DNA of 13,190 nt from JBNKFQ01 sp050289385. GTDB taxonomy: Bacteria; Pseudomonadota; Gammaproteobacteria; Pseudomonadales; Porticoccaceae. The number at the start of each line of letters is the position of its first letter. Within the stretch, counting starts at the first letter, position 1. The stretch covers positions 1 through 13,190 of the forward strand of contig JBNKFQ010000228.1 of NCBI GenBank assembly GCA_050289385.1, read 5' to 3'. The notes under the pieces are model-generated. The model saw only the letters and a list, made by a program, of their open reading frames with translations, made no database searches and had not been told where the DNA came from. The position numbers and the translations under genes were made by a program. Positions 1 through 7,802 of this stretch are shown here, piece by piece.

Positions 1-258
1 TCCGCCGGCCTGGGCCAGGCCGCGCGCGACAACCCGGCGATCGTCTCTTGCTTGGTGAACCGCCTGCACGCCTACGGTGCGGGGCAGGCAACACAGGCGC
101 GCGATCGGCAGTGGTTAAAAGAGTTAATGGCCGCGTTTGCCGCTCAGGGATACCGATTCAAAGCTTTGCTGCATTTGATTGCCGTAGATTCCCATTTTTA
201 CAAAAGTCGTGGTGCGCAAAACCTGCAACTCGCCGAGGTAGCGAATGGGGCGTTTTGA
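1..258 (+). CDS. C-terminal end of a DUF1592/DUF1588/DUF1585-family protein (5' end outside window)
   Basis: Frame 1 is open from the first base to the TGA at 256-258, giving 85 residues with no start, so this is the 3' end of a longer gene. The visible part starts SAGLGQAARDNPAIVSCLVN, continues RLHAYGAGQ and ends with a GYRFKALLHLIAVDSHFY segment. That matches the C-terminal DUF1585 region of the large exported DUF1592/DUF1588/DUF1585 proteins, where a conserved Cys lies in a 'xxCxVNRLxxYxxGR'-like stretch and the last part reads 'FxxLLxxIxxSxxFxxR'. Full-length members often carry a cytochrome-c-like segment further upstream, which cannot be checked here. The next gene is a DUF1552 protein, the usual partner of this family, which supports the call. 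Biochemical function is not known to me; export to the periplasm is the family expectation. Confidence 0.8.
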   Translation, partial: SAGLGQAARDNPAIVSCLVNRLHAYGAGQATQARDRQWLKELMAAFAAQGYRFKALLHLIAVDSHFYKSRGAQNLQLAEVANGAF

Positions 259-317
259 AACAGTTGCGATCGATTTGTTAGGCGAGCTGTCGACCAACTT
301 ATTCGTCAAACATTTTC

Positions 318-322
318 GGAGA
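318..322 (+). promoter_or_regulatory. Shine-Dalgarno for the DUF1552 gene
   Basis: GGAGA lies five bases before the ATG at 328 (GGAGA-ACGCG-ATG). It fixes the start and places the twin-arginine motif close to the N terminus. The 69-base gap after the previous stop shows no obvious terminator, so the upstream gene and this one may be co-transcribed. Confidence 0.6.
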
Positions 323-327
323 ACGCG

Positions 328-1650
328 ATGACTAAAGCACTGATCCATCGCCGCAGGATATTGCGCGGTATGTTGCAGGGGACAGCGGTTGGCGTTGGCC
401 TACCGTTGCTCGATCTGTTTCTGAACGAAAACGGTAACGCTCTGGCCGATGGCGCATCGTTGCCGGTGTGTTTTGGAACCTGGCATTGGGGGCTGGGTTT
501 GTGTTACGGGCAGTGGGTGCCAAAAGACAACGGTAGCGGCTATGGATTACCGTCACAAATAGATATCCTGTCGGCGGTTCAGGACAAGATCAATCTCTAC
601 AGCGGGATGCAGATCATGCTGGACGGCAGCCCCACGCGCTGCCACTACTCCGGGCAGCAATGCATCATGACCGGGAAACTCTCAAGCGCAGGCTTCGGTC
701 GCAGCATCGATGATGTGGTTGCGGAAAAAATCGGTACCAAGTCGCGCTTTCCCGCTCTCAATGTTTCCTGTGACGGCAACCCGGCGATAAATTACAGCTC
801 ACGTGGCGGTGATAACATGAATCCGGCGGAAATCTCGCCGCTTGCGTTATACCAACGGATTTTCGGCAGCGGCTATAGCGACCCCAACGCGGCTGACTTT
901 GTGGCGGACCCTGCCGTGATGTTGCGCAAAAGCGCCTTGTCGGTTGTCGCCGAAGACCGGCGCGCGCTGATGAAATGGGCCGGTGCTGCCGATCGCGAGC
1001 GGTTGGACGAGTTTTTTACATCACTGCGTACCCTGGAACGAAAATTAAGTCTCGAACTGGAAAAACCGGCGCCAGCCCCTGCCTGTTCCATTCCAGGCGC
1101 ACCCCAAAATGAGAATCCCACGCGGGAAGTGAGCGACGCATTGCATACGCACGAATTGTTTTCGGAGTTGGTCTGCCATGCGCTCGCCTGTGGCCAAACC
1201 CGTGTTTTCAATATGACATTGGGATTCAATTTGATCGAAGCCGGTGATCCGGCCACCTTTCACTCCCACACTCACGAGGACTCTGTAGATCCTGAACTCG
1301 GTTACCAGCCGCGGGTATATGGTTTTGCCGTGCAGTACATGAGTGCGCTGAAAACCATTGTGTCCGCTTTGGACGGTATCAAGGAGGGCGATGGCACTCT
1401 GTTGGATCGTGTGCTGATGTTGGCCTACAGCGATCACGGCGACTCGCGCATCCACACCTATACAGAGCTGCCATTTTTTACCGCGGGTCGCGCCGGGGGC
1501 AGGATAAAAACCGGTTTGCATATCGCGGCCGACAAGGAACCCTGCAATCGGTTGAGCTTGACTTGCCTGCGGGCTCTGGGGATGCCGGTGGAAAGTTGGG
1601 GCGAGGGCGCAAACAAGACCGACCGGGTTTTGTCCGAGGTGGTGGCATGA
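328..1650 (+). CDS. DUF1552 family exported protein with Tat-type signal
   Basis: This 440-residue protein has a twin-arginine leader: HRRRILRG at residues 7-14 fits the S/T-R-R-x-F-L-K pattern, followed by a hydrophobic stretch (GTAVGVGLPLLDLF). It should therefore be exported folded. The body matches DUF1552 in length and landmarks: an N-terminal 'FGTWHWGLG...' segment, a middle 'SGQQCIMTGK' segment, an 'FHSHTHED' His-rich stretch, and a C-terminal 'LLDRVLMLAYSDHGDSRIHTYTELPFFTAGRAGG' region. The last resembles the 'D-n-xLxxHxxLPxxLAG' end seen in DUF1552 and the related DUF1501 proteins of the alkaline-phosphatase-like superfamily. No enzymatic activity is established for the family to my knowledge. 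It lies between a DUF1592-type gene, its usual partner, and a secreted repeat gene whose ATG overlaps its stop, indicating translational coupling. Confidence 0.88.
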   Translation: MTKALIHRRRILRGMLQGTAVGVGLPLLDLFLNENGNALADGASLPVCFGTWHWGLGLCYGQWVPKDNGSGYGLPSQIDILSAVQDKINLYSGMQIMLDGSPTRCHYSGQQCIMTGKLSSAGFGRSIDDVVAEKIGTKSRFPALNVSCDGNPAINYSSRGGDNMNPAEISPLALYQRIFGSGYSDPNAADFVADPAVMLRKSALSVVAEDRRALMKWAGAADRERLDEFFTSLRTLERKLSLELEKPAPAPACSIPGAPQNENPTREVSDALHTHELFSELVCHALACGQTRVFNMTLGFNLIEAGDPATFHSHTHEDSVDPELGYQPRVYGFAVQYMSALKTIVSALDGIKEGDGTLLDRVLMLAYSDHGDSRIHTYTELPFFTAGRAGGRIKTGLHIAADKEPCNRLSLTCLRALGMPVESWGEGANKTDRVLSEVVA

Positions 1651-2996
1651 GGCGCAATGGCTGGCTGGTTTTGTTGCCGGCGTTGGTATCGCTGCCTGTT
1701 TCATTATCGGCTGCGGATAATCCACGCCTGGAAACAACGGTTTTCTCGACGCCTCCGGGCATTACCCTGGTGGAAGTATCGCGCAGGCCGAGCAGCTCAC
1801 AGCCGATGGAAGTGCTGTGGATTCGCCTTGGCGGCGCCGATGGCGAAACACTGTTCGTATCGGATAACGATTCGCAACCCAATGTCTCCCGTTGCAGTGG
1901 CGACTGCGCGCGGGAATTTCCCCCGCTCATTGCTCTACCGGGGTCTCGCTCTCAAGGTGACTGGACCCTGGTTGAACGGTCAGAGGGAAAGCCGCAATGG
2001 GCCTACAAAGGCAAACCGCTGTATCGTTTTGCCAGGGAAACGCGGCTCAACGAGGTTGTGGACAATTTGCTCACCCTGCAAAAACGCGGGGAAATTGCCC
2101 CCGATTACATTGAACGGAAAACGGCGGAAGACCTTTTGTTGCCACCTTCGGGATGGCGCGTGGCCAGATTTGATCCGGCCGCGGATACGGCGATGCCCGG
2201 CGTTGTGCACGTCAAGGATCTACCGGCTGTCAGCGGCCTTGTGTTCGTTGATTCGGCGGGCATGACATTGTATTCCTTTGTGGGAAAGGAAACGGAAATA
2301 ACCGCTGGCACCGGCGACGAGCCTGCCTGGCGGCCGCTGGAAGCGTCGGAACTGGCAAATTCTATGGGTCCGTTTACGCCGGTGCGAACGACCCATGGTG
2401 GCAGGCAGTGGACGTATCGGGGGAAATTGTTGTTTACCTATGGGGGGGATCTTGTTCCGGGCAATGTCAATGGTTTAAAACAGGTGGATGACCAGCGCTG
2501 GAATGTCGCGATGCTGGCCAGGCATTTTATGCCGCGCGAAGTCATGGTGCGTCACGACAGGGTATTCGGTGAAATATTGGCGAACGCCCAGGGCTTTCCG
2601 CTTTACTCTCGTTACGCCATTGAGCGCCTGGTGTATTTAAAGCGCACGGAAGATGACGTGCCGTACGATGTCGGCAAGGCGTTCGGCACCAAAGGGTGCG
2701 ACAACACATGCCTGCAAACCTGGCGTCCGCTGTTGGCGTCGGCGGATGCTCAGTCGCAAGGGTATTGGGAACCGGTGGCAAGGGCTGACGGTTCGCGCCA
2801 GTGGGCTTATAAAGGATTCGTGCAGTTTACCAATGTCAACGACCAGCCGTTTGCGCGGGTGACGGCCAATAACCAGTATGTGTATGTGGTGGGTACCGGT
2901 GGGCGTTATGACGTAGGCGATACTCTGCCGGCTAAAAACGAGTTCAGTGTCACCGCCGGTTTCCACTGGCGTGTCAGTGATCTGAGCCCAAGGTAG
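1647..2996 (+). CDS. Secreted three-repeat protein, PF03640/COG4315 (Lipoprotein_15) type
   Basis: I place the start at the ATG of 1647, which overlaps the DUF1552 stop as ATGA and has GAGG at 1636-1639. A start further upstream in the same frame would lie inside the DUF1552 gene and put the signal peptide internally. The 449-residue product begins MRRNGWLVLLPALVSLPVSL, a Sec signal probably cleaved after LSA; there is no lipobox Cys, unlike many relatives. It contains three copies of the COG4315 unit, each ending in a QWxYxG motif (W118, W255, W386). Repeats 1 and 3 carry a CxxxC pair (C83/C87 and C351/C355) before a WRPL/FPPL-like segment; repeat 2 has neither Cys. The function of these repeats is unknown. 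Co-translation with a DUF1552 gene suggests a shared periplasmic or surface role, possibly binding or redox, but this is inference. Confidence 0.8.
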   Translation: MRRNGWLVLLPALVSLPVSLSAADNPRLETTVFSTPPGITLVEVSRRPSSSQPMEVLWIRLGGADGETLFVSDNDSQPNVSRCSGDCAREFPPLIALPGSRSQGDWTLVERSEGKPQWAYKGKPLYRFARETRLNEVVDNLLTLQKRGEIAPDYIERKTAEDLLLPPSGWRVARFDPAADTAMPGVVHVKDLPAVSGLVFVDSAGMTLYSFVGKETEITAGTGDEPAWRPLEASELANSMGPFTPVRTTHGGRQWTYRGKLLFTYGGDLVPGNVNGLKQVDDQRWNVAMLARHFMPREVMVRHDRVFGEILANAQGFPLYSRYAIERLVYLKRTEDDVPYDVGKAFGTKGCDNTCLQTWRPLLASADAQSQGYWEPVARADGSRQWAYKGFVQFTNVNDQPFARVTANNQYVYVVGTGGRYDVGDTLPAKNEFSVTAGFHWRVSDLSPR

Positions 2997-3016
2997 CAGG
3001 GATAACAGGGGCCTAC

Positions 3017-6000
3017 GTGGTGTCGATCGCGAGATATGTGTTTGCTTTATTGGTCGCTGTATTTTTCGCCGCCAGGGTGTTGGCCGGGGACGGGATGGAA
3101 GACGGCTGGGATGTCAACTTTCCACCCGGGCAGACTCGCGAGGTCGAGATTCACACTACCAGCGGCACATGGATGAGTCTGGACGTCAGCCCGGACGGAA
3201 AAACCATTGCTTTTGACCTGCTTGGCGACATTTATCTGCTGCCGATCGGAGGCGGCGCGGCCAGAGCGATCGACAATGGATTGGCCTGGTCCATGCAACC
3301 GCGATTTTCTCCCGACGGGTCCGAAATCGCTTACATTAGCGACGCTGGCGGTGGCAATAACGTTTGGATTATGCGGGTTGATGGCAGTCACCAACGCCAG
3401 CTTACCGATGAAAATGTCCATTTCCTCAACAACCCGACCTGGTCACCCGATGGCGATTACATCGCGGCGCGTAAACACTACACCACGGAACGAGCTTTGG
3501 GCACTGGTGAAATCTGGCTCTACCACGTTAAAGGCGGTAACGGTGTCGCTGTCGTCGAGCGACCCGACGGGCAGCATCAAAAAGAGTTGGGCGAACCCGT
3601 TTTCGCTCCCGATGGCCGGGGTATCTATTTCACCAGAGACAATACCCCTGGCGCGGTCCTTGTATATGCGCGTGACTCCAATACGCAGTTGTTCGAAATT
3701 GACCGTTACAATTTCGGCACAGGAAAAACGCAAAGTGTGGTGACGGGGGCCGGTGGTGCGGTGCGCCCGGCGCCCTCGCCCGATGGCAAGCATCTCGCCT
3801 TTGTACGCCGATTGAAGGGGCGCAGCGCTCTGTTTATCAAGAATCTGGAAAGTGGCGTCGAAGCGGTGATCTATGAGCGGCTGGATCAGGACATGCAGGA
3901 AATCTGGGGGGTGCAGGGCCTGTATCCCAATATGGATTGGACACCGGATTCGCGAGCCATTGTGTTTTGGGCGGGCGGCAAAATACGCCGTATCGACATA
4001 GAAAGTCGGCAGGTTGTTGAAATTCCCTTTGAAGTTAACGACACCCGCACTGTCTTTGATCCACCTCGACCCGCCTTGGAGGTAGCGCCAGATGTGTTCG
4101 ATGCGCGTATGCTGCGCAATGTGTCCGTGTCGCCCGACGCAACCCAAGTGGTGTTCGAGGCGGTGGGACGTTTATACCACAAGAATTTGCCCGATGGTCG
4201 TGTGCAGCGGTTGACACGCGGTGATGACGATCACTTTGAATTTTTTCCATCTTGGTCGCGCGATGGTGAACAAATTGTGTTCGTGAGTTGGAATGACCGG
4301 GAATTGGGACACATCTGCACGGTCCCGGCGCAGGGCGGCCATAGCCGTTGTCTGACACGACGACCCGGTCACTACGTCTCGCCGCGTTTTAGTCCAGACA
4401 GCGCAAAGATCGTTTATGAAGCGGTAAAGGGAGACGTTTTGACCTCACCGGCGTGGTCGAATGAGGTTGGTGTTTTTCTGATTTCGGCGCGTGGCGGTGA
4501 GGCGCGCCGGGTTACCAGTGACGGCACCCATCCGCACTTTGGCGCACGAGCGGATCGCCTGTACGTGACTCGGGTCGTTGACGATGCCAGTGCGCTGGTA
4601 AGTATTGGGCTCGACGGCGAGGCTCCGCATACACATGTGATCGGGCGTTACGCAACTCGGTTTGATGTGGCGCCGGACGATAGACATCTGGCGTTTCGCG
4701 AGAACTACCAGATTTACGCGCTGCCTCTGCCGCCGGGTGGAAAATCCGTAGAGATCGGTGCGGCCCGCAGCGGTTTGCCGGTGAGGCGAGCCAGTGGCGA
4801 CGGCGGCAACTATCCGCAGTGGTCGCAAGGGGGGGCGACCCTGTATTGGAGTCTTGGCGCAAATTTGTATCGCAGCCCGGTCGCCGACTTTTTTGCTGCG
4901 GATGGCTATACCGCGCCCACTGTGGGGCAGCCGCTGGCTGTGTCTTTATCGACCGACCGACCGACGGGGGTGTTGGCGTTGAGTGGTGCCCGAATCGTCA
5001 CGATGGTGGGGCCTGATGGCGGCATCATCGACAACGGGGTTGTCGTGGTCGATGGCAACCGCATCCGCGCGGTCGGTGTGCGCGGTGACGTGGACATTCC
5101 GGGTGGCGCGGCAGTGATTGATGTCGGTGGCAAGACGATCATCCCCGGGCTGATCGACACCCACACACACGTGTTGGCGGGAGAGAACGGCATCGTTCCG
5201 CAACAAAACTGGAAGAACTACGCCACGTTGGCATTTGGCGTCACCACCGTTCAGGACCCTTACAACCATGCGACCGACATTTTTGCGGCGGCCCAAATGC
5301 AACGCACCGGACGAATTCTGGCACCGCGCATCTTTTCAACCGGCGACGTTTTATATGGTTCCGACTCGCCGAAGCGAGCCGTGATCAATTCCCTGGAAGA
5401 CGCCCGCCGTCATGTCCGGCGCTTGAAAGCCCAGGGTGCGACCAGTATCAAAAATTACATCCGGTTGCGGCGCCGGGATCGGCAACAGATAGCGGCTGCT
5501 GCGCGGGAAGAAAATATATTGGTCCAGTCGGCCGCGGCATCGTTGTATCACTTGTATTTATCGCTGATCGCTGACGGCAACAGCACCATTGAACACAATT
5601 TGCCGCAATCGATGCTCTACGACGACGTTGTGCAGTTCTGGAGTCAGACGCGGGTTAGCTACACACCGACACTGGTGGTCAGCTATGGCGGATTGGGCGC
5701 GGCGTCCTGGTGGAATCAGGAGACGGAAGTTTGGCGGCATCCGCTATTGTCGAAATTTGCGCCACCGAATCTGCTCCGCGCCGATTCAGTACGGCGCACG
5801 CTCGCCCCCTCCGGCGAATACCATTATCCGCGAATTGGGGAAACAACCAGAATTCTGGCTGATCGGGGCGTGCCGATCAGTGTCGGGTCGGAGGGGGTGC
5901 GCGAAGGACTCGCGACCCACTGGGAGATTTGGAGTTTGGCACAAACCGGCCTGTCACCGCTGGAGGCGCTGGGCTCGGCGACCATTGTCGCGGCGCGCGA

Positions 6001-6211
6001 ACTGGGTTTTGAGCGTGATCTCGGTACCTTGGAAGCTGGCAAGCTCGCCGACCTGGTGGTCATCGATGCCGATGTTCTTGACGACGTGCGCGGCAGCGAC
6101 AAGGTATCCCTGGTTATGCTGAATGGCCGCTTGTACGACGCGCGTACCTTAGACGAAGTGGCCACTGGCGACCGTCGTACCCGGCCTTTCTACTGGCAAC
6201 GCCGCCAATAG
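3017..6211 (+). CDS. TolB-like PD40 beta-propeller / amidohydrolase fusion, secreted
   Basis: The start is GTG at 3017 (or the adjacent GTG at 3020), preceded by AGGGG at 3007-3011. It yields 1064 residues with a Sec signal (ARYVFALLVAVFFAARVLA). Residues about 50-640 hold roughly eleven PD40/WD40-like repeats with the 'xFSPDGxxIxY' signature, enough for two TolB-like propellers. From about 654 there is an amidohydrolase of the imidazolonepropionase-like (COG1228) type: a small beta-sandwich segment with VVVDGNRIRAVG, then PGLIDTHTHV with the metal-binding H716-x-H718, a probable carboxylated Lys K812 in SIKNY, and H860 in IEHN. The C-terminal GTLEAGKLADLVVID closing strand is intact. Such fusions are common in marine Gammaproteobacteria; substrates are unassigned, with peptide or cyclic amide hydrolysis possible. 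The region where another metal ligand is expected reads VGSEG (S958-E959), which may be a variant. Twenty bases separate it from the previous gene, so it is probably in that operon. Confidence 0.88.
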   Translation: MVSIARYVFALLVAVFFAARVLAGDGMEDGWDVNFPPGQTREVEIHTTSGTWMSLDVSPDGKTIAFDLLGDIYLLPIGGGAARAIDNGLAWSMQPRFSPDGSEIAYISDAGGGNNVWIMRVDGSHQRQLTDENVHFLNNPTWSPDGDYIAARKHYTTERALGTGEIWLYHVKGGNGVAVVERPDGQHQKELGEPVFAPDGRGIYFTRDNTPGAVLVYARDSNTQLFEIDRYNFGTGKTQSVVTGAGGAVRPAPSPDGKHLAFVRRLKGRSALFIKNLESGVEAVIYERLDQDMQEIWGVQGLYPNMDWTPDSRAIVFWAGGKIRRIDIESRQVVEIPFEVNDTRTVFDPPRPALEVAPDVFDARMLRNVSVSPDATQVVFEAVGRLYHKNLPDGRVQRLTRGDDDHFEFFPSWSRDGEQIVFVSWNDRELGHICTVPAQGGHSRCLTRRPGHYVSPRFSPDSAKIVYEAVKGDVLTSPAWSNEVGVFLISARGGEARRVTSDGTHPHFGARADRLYVTRVVDDASALVSIGLDGEAPHTHVIGRYATRFDVAPDDRHLAFRENYQIYALPLPPGGKSVEIGAARSGLPVRRASGDGGNYPQWSQGGATLYWSLGANLYRSPVADFFAADGYTAPTVGQPLAVSLSTDRPTGVLALSGARIVTMVGPDGGIIDNGVVVVDGNRIRAVGVRGDVDIPGGAAVIDVGGKTIIPGLIDTHTHVLAGENGIVPQQNWKNYATLAFGVTTVQDPYNHATDIFAAAQMQRTGRILAPRIFSTGDVLYGSDSPKRAVINSLEDARRHVRRLKAQGATSIKNYIRLRRRDRQQIAAAAREENILVQSAAASLYHLYLSLIADGNSTIEHNLPQSMLYDDVVQFWSQTRVSYTPTLVVSYGGLGAASWWNQETEVWRHPLLSKFAPPNLLRADSVRRTLAPSGEYHYPRIGETTRILADRGVPISVGSEGVREGLATHWEIWSLAQTGLSPLEALGSATIVAARELGFERDLGTLEAGKLADLVVIDADVLDDVRGSDKVSLVMLNGRLYDARTLDEVATGDRRTRPFYWQRRQ

Positions 6212-6242
6212 CCAACAACATGGCGATAAAAACATGCTGTCT

Positions 6243-6260
6243 ATGATTGTAATGATTGTG
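6243..6260 (+). repeat. Tandem 9-base repeat at the aldehyde dehydrogenase breakpoint
   Basis: ATGATTGTA at 6243-6251 is followed directly by ATGATTGTG at 6252-6260; eight of nine bases are identical. It sits exactly where homology to aldehyde dehydrogenase starts, so it may mark a slippage or deletion junction. Short repeats of this size can also arise by chance. Confidence 0.5.
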
Positions 6261-7395
6261 GGAAACCGTCAATGGCCTGCGCTGGCACGCCGAGGCAGCG
6301 GACAAGATTTACGACCAGGTCGCGCCAACTCCGGCGCATATCCAGTCGCTGATCGTGCGCGAACCCATCGGGGTAGTGGGCGCTGTGTTGCCGTGGAACT
6401 TTCCACTGATGATGGCGACCTGGAAACTCGCGCCTTGTCTGGCGATGGGTAATACCATGGTGATTAAACCTTCTGAGTTGACCTCTTCCAGCACCATTCA
6501 CCTGGCCGAACTGGCAGCAGAGGCGGGTGTGCCCGCGGGTGTGGTGAATGTGGTAACCGGGTTTGGTGAAACGGTGGGGCGCGACCTTGGATTGCATCCG
6601 GATGTGGACTGCATCACTTTTACAGGTTCCACCGAAGTGGGGCGCCTGTTTTTGACTTACTCGGCGCAGTCCAACCTAAAGCGCATTCTGCTGGAATGTG
6701 GGGGCAAAAGCCCGATGGTAGTGATGGATGATGCCGAAAACCTGGATAAAGTAGCGGAACACGCGGCGTCCGCAGCGTTCTGGAACATGGGTGAAAACTG
6801 CACGGCCAACGCTCGGGTACTGGTGCAACGCGGCATTAAAGACGCCTTGCTGGAACAGATTGTTGCCCGGGCAAGGGAATGGGTGGTGGGTGATCCACTC
6901 GATTACGCCACCCGTCTTGGCCCGCTGATTGAAGAGGCGCACATGAACAAGGTGCTGGCGCATTTCGCCGACGCCTTGCAGGAAGGGGCACGATCGGTGT
7001 TTGGCGGCGGGCGGGCGCTGCCGGAACGGGGCGGTTATTTTGTGGCGCCAACGGTGTTTGATGAGGTCACCCCGGAAATGCGCCTGTCGCGGGAAGAGGT
7101 ATTTGGCCCGGTGATGGGTATCACTGTTTTTGATGACGTTGATCAAGCTATCAAACTCGCCAATAAAACCGACTACGGTCTGGCGGCGTCGGTATTCACC
7201 AGTTCCAAAAAAACAGCGCACTACGCATCGCGTGCTATTCGGGCTGGTACCGTGTCCATCAACTGTTACAGCGAAGGGGACATGACCACGCCGTTTGGCG
7301 GTTATAAACTGTCGGGTTTTGGCGGGCGCGACAAATCTCTGGAGGCCCACCATCAATACTGCGAACTAAAAACTGTCTGGGATGATTTGTCGTAA
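6256..7395 (+). pseudogene. 5'-truncated aldehyde dehydrogenase, PuuC-like
   Basis: Full-length relatives such as PuuC (gamma-glutamyl-gamma-aminobutyraldehyde dehydrogenase) are about 495 residues. Here homology begins at ETVNGLRWHAEAADKIYDQV, equivalent to roughly residue 118, so about the first quarter, including part of the NAD-binding domain, is gone. A TGA lies in frame at 6253-6255, and the only starts are a weak TTG at 6256 or internal codons. What remains is well preserved: the PWNFP Asn (N48), KPSE (71-74), FTGSTEVG, LECGGKSP with the general-base Glu E147, catalytic Cys C182 in MGENCTA, EEVFGPV, and a complete C terminus with GDMTTPFGGYKLSGFGG. It would have oxidised an aldehyde to an acid with NAD(P)+. 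With no frameshifts in 379 codons the truncation looks recent. The 44-base gap to the amidohydrolase gene could allow read-through transcription, but an active product is unlikely. Confidence 0.8.
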
Positions 7396-7396
7396 A

Positions 7397-7449
7397 ACAG
7401 GTGTTGGATTGGCCGCACTGTTGTGCGATCAATTGCACATTGAACCTGT
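7397..7449. repeat. Nested short inverted repeats downstream of the aldehyde dehydrogenase remnant
   Basis: ACAGGT (7397-7402) pairs with ACCTGT (7444-7449). Inside lie CGCAC-TGTT-GTGCG (7414-7427), TGTGC (7422-7426) with GCACA (7435-7439), and TCAAT (7429-7433) with ATTGA (7439-7443). Some of these pairings exclude each other. No T-run follows, so this is not a standard intrinsic terminator. It may be the worn end of a mobile element or an old regulatory hairpin. Confidence 0.35.
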
Positions 7450-7540
7450 GGCCGCAAAGGTTTGGTCATGGTTATGTGCAAGCACGATCTCCAGGGTGCG
7501 CTTTTTTGGGTTCTTCGAGAAAATTCGCGGGTAGATACAA

Positions 7541-7780
7541 GTGCAGTTTCCCGATCGCATTACGACACCATTGTTGGTGATTACCGGGGGTCGGGATCAC
7601 AACGTAGCGGCACACCACACTATGCAAATGTATTACGCCCTGCGCCGTTTGGGGAAACGTGTGGAATGGGTCAATTATCTCGATGGTGGTTATGGCGTAC
7701 CAATTAGCACGGAGACAAATGCGTGCGATTACTATCCGGGAATTGCTGACTGGTACAGCCAATATTTGAAGAAGCGTTGA
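7541..7780 (+). pseudogene. C-terminal remnant of an S9 (prolyl-oligopeptidase-like) alpha/beta hydrolase
   Basis: The open stretch gives 79 residues from a GTG at 7541 with an in-frame TAG just upstream (7532-7534). It reads ITTPLLVITGGRDHNVAAHH, then MYYALRRLGKRVEWVNY, which matches the last part of S9 peptidases: the 'P.LhhhGxxDxxVp' strand with the catalytic Asp (D19) and the 'xYxALxxxGKxVExxxY' helix-strand. The next motif should be GHG with the catalytic His; here it is GGYG, with Tyr at residue 51 (codon TAT, one base from CAT). The nucleophile Ser and the propeller are absent. The C terminus (GIADWYSQYLKKR) resembles the closing helix of the family. It is therefore a fragment of a dead peptidase gene, not a functional small protein. 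A stand-alone role is possible but unsupported. Confidence 0.65.
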
Positions 7781-7802
7781 ATATTGTTTCAGGAATACAA
7801 AC

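Noticed and set aside
1563..1646. Upstream extension of the PF03640 gene into the DUF1552 coding region
   Set aside because: It would add 28 Gly/Arg-rich residues before an evident signal peptide; the ATG at 1647 has a Shine-Dalgarno and the ATGA overlap.
1045..1737. 230-residue minus-strand open frame opposite the DUF1552 gene
   Set aside because: It is antisense to a gene with clear family motifs and Tat signal, has no recognisable domain, and has low-complexity shadow composition.
3443..4147. 234-residue minus-strand open frame inside the propeller region
   Set aside because: It runs antisense to regular PD40 repeats on the plus strand and shows no domain or plausible start context.
6212..6242. 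GCCA/TGGC hairpin after the amidohydrolase stop as a terminator
   Set aside because: The stem has only four base pairs and no T-run follows.
6676..7356. 226-residue minus-strand open frame over the aldehyde dehydrogenase
   Set aside because: The plus strand keeps the dehydrogenase motifs in one frame; the reverse frame is a shadow.
7462..7707. 81-residue plus-strand open frame over the S9 remnant
   Set aside because: It is a different frame from the recognisable S9 sequence, without any domain.
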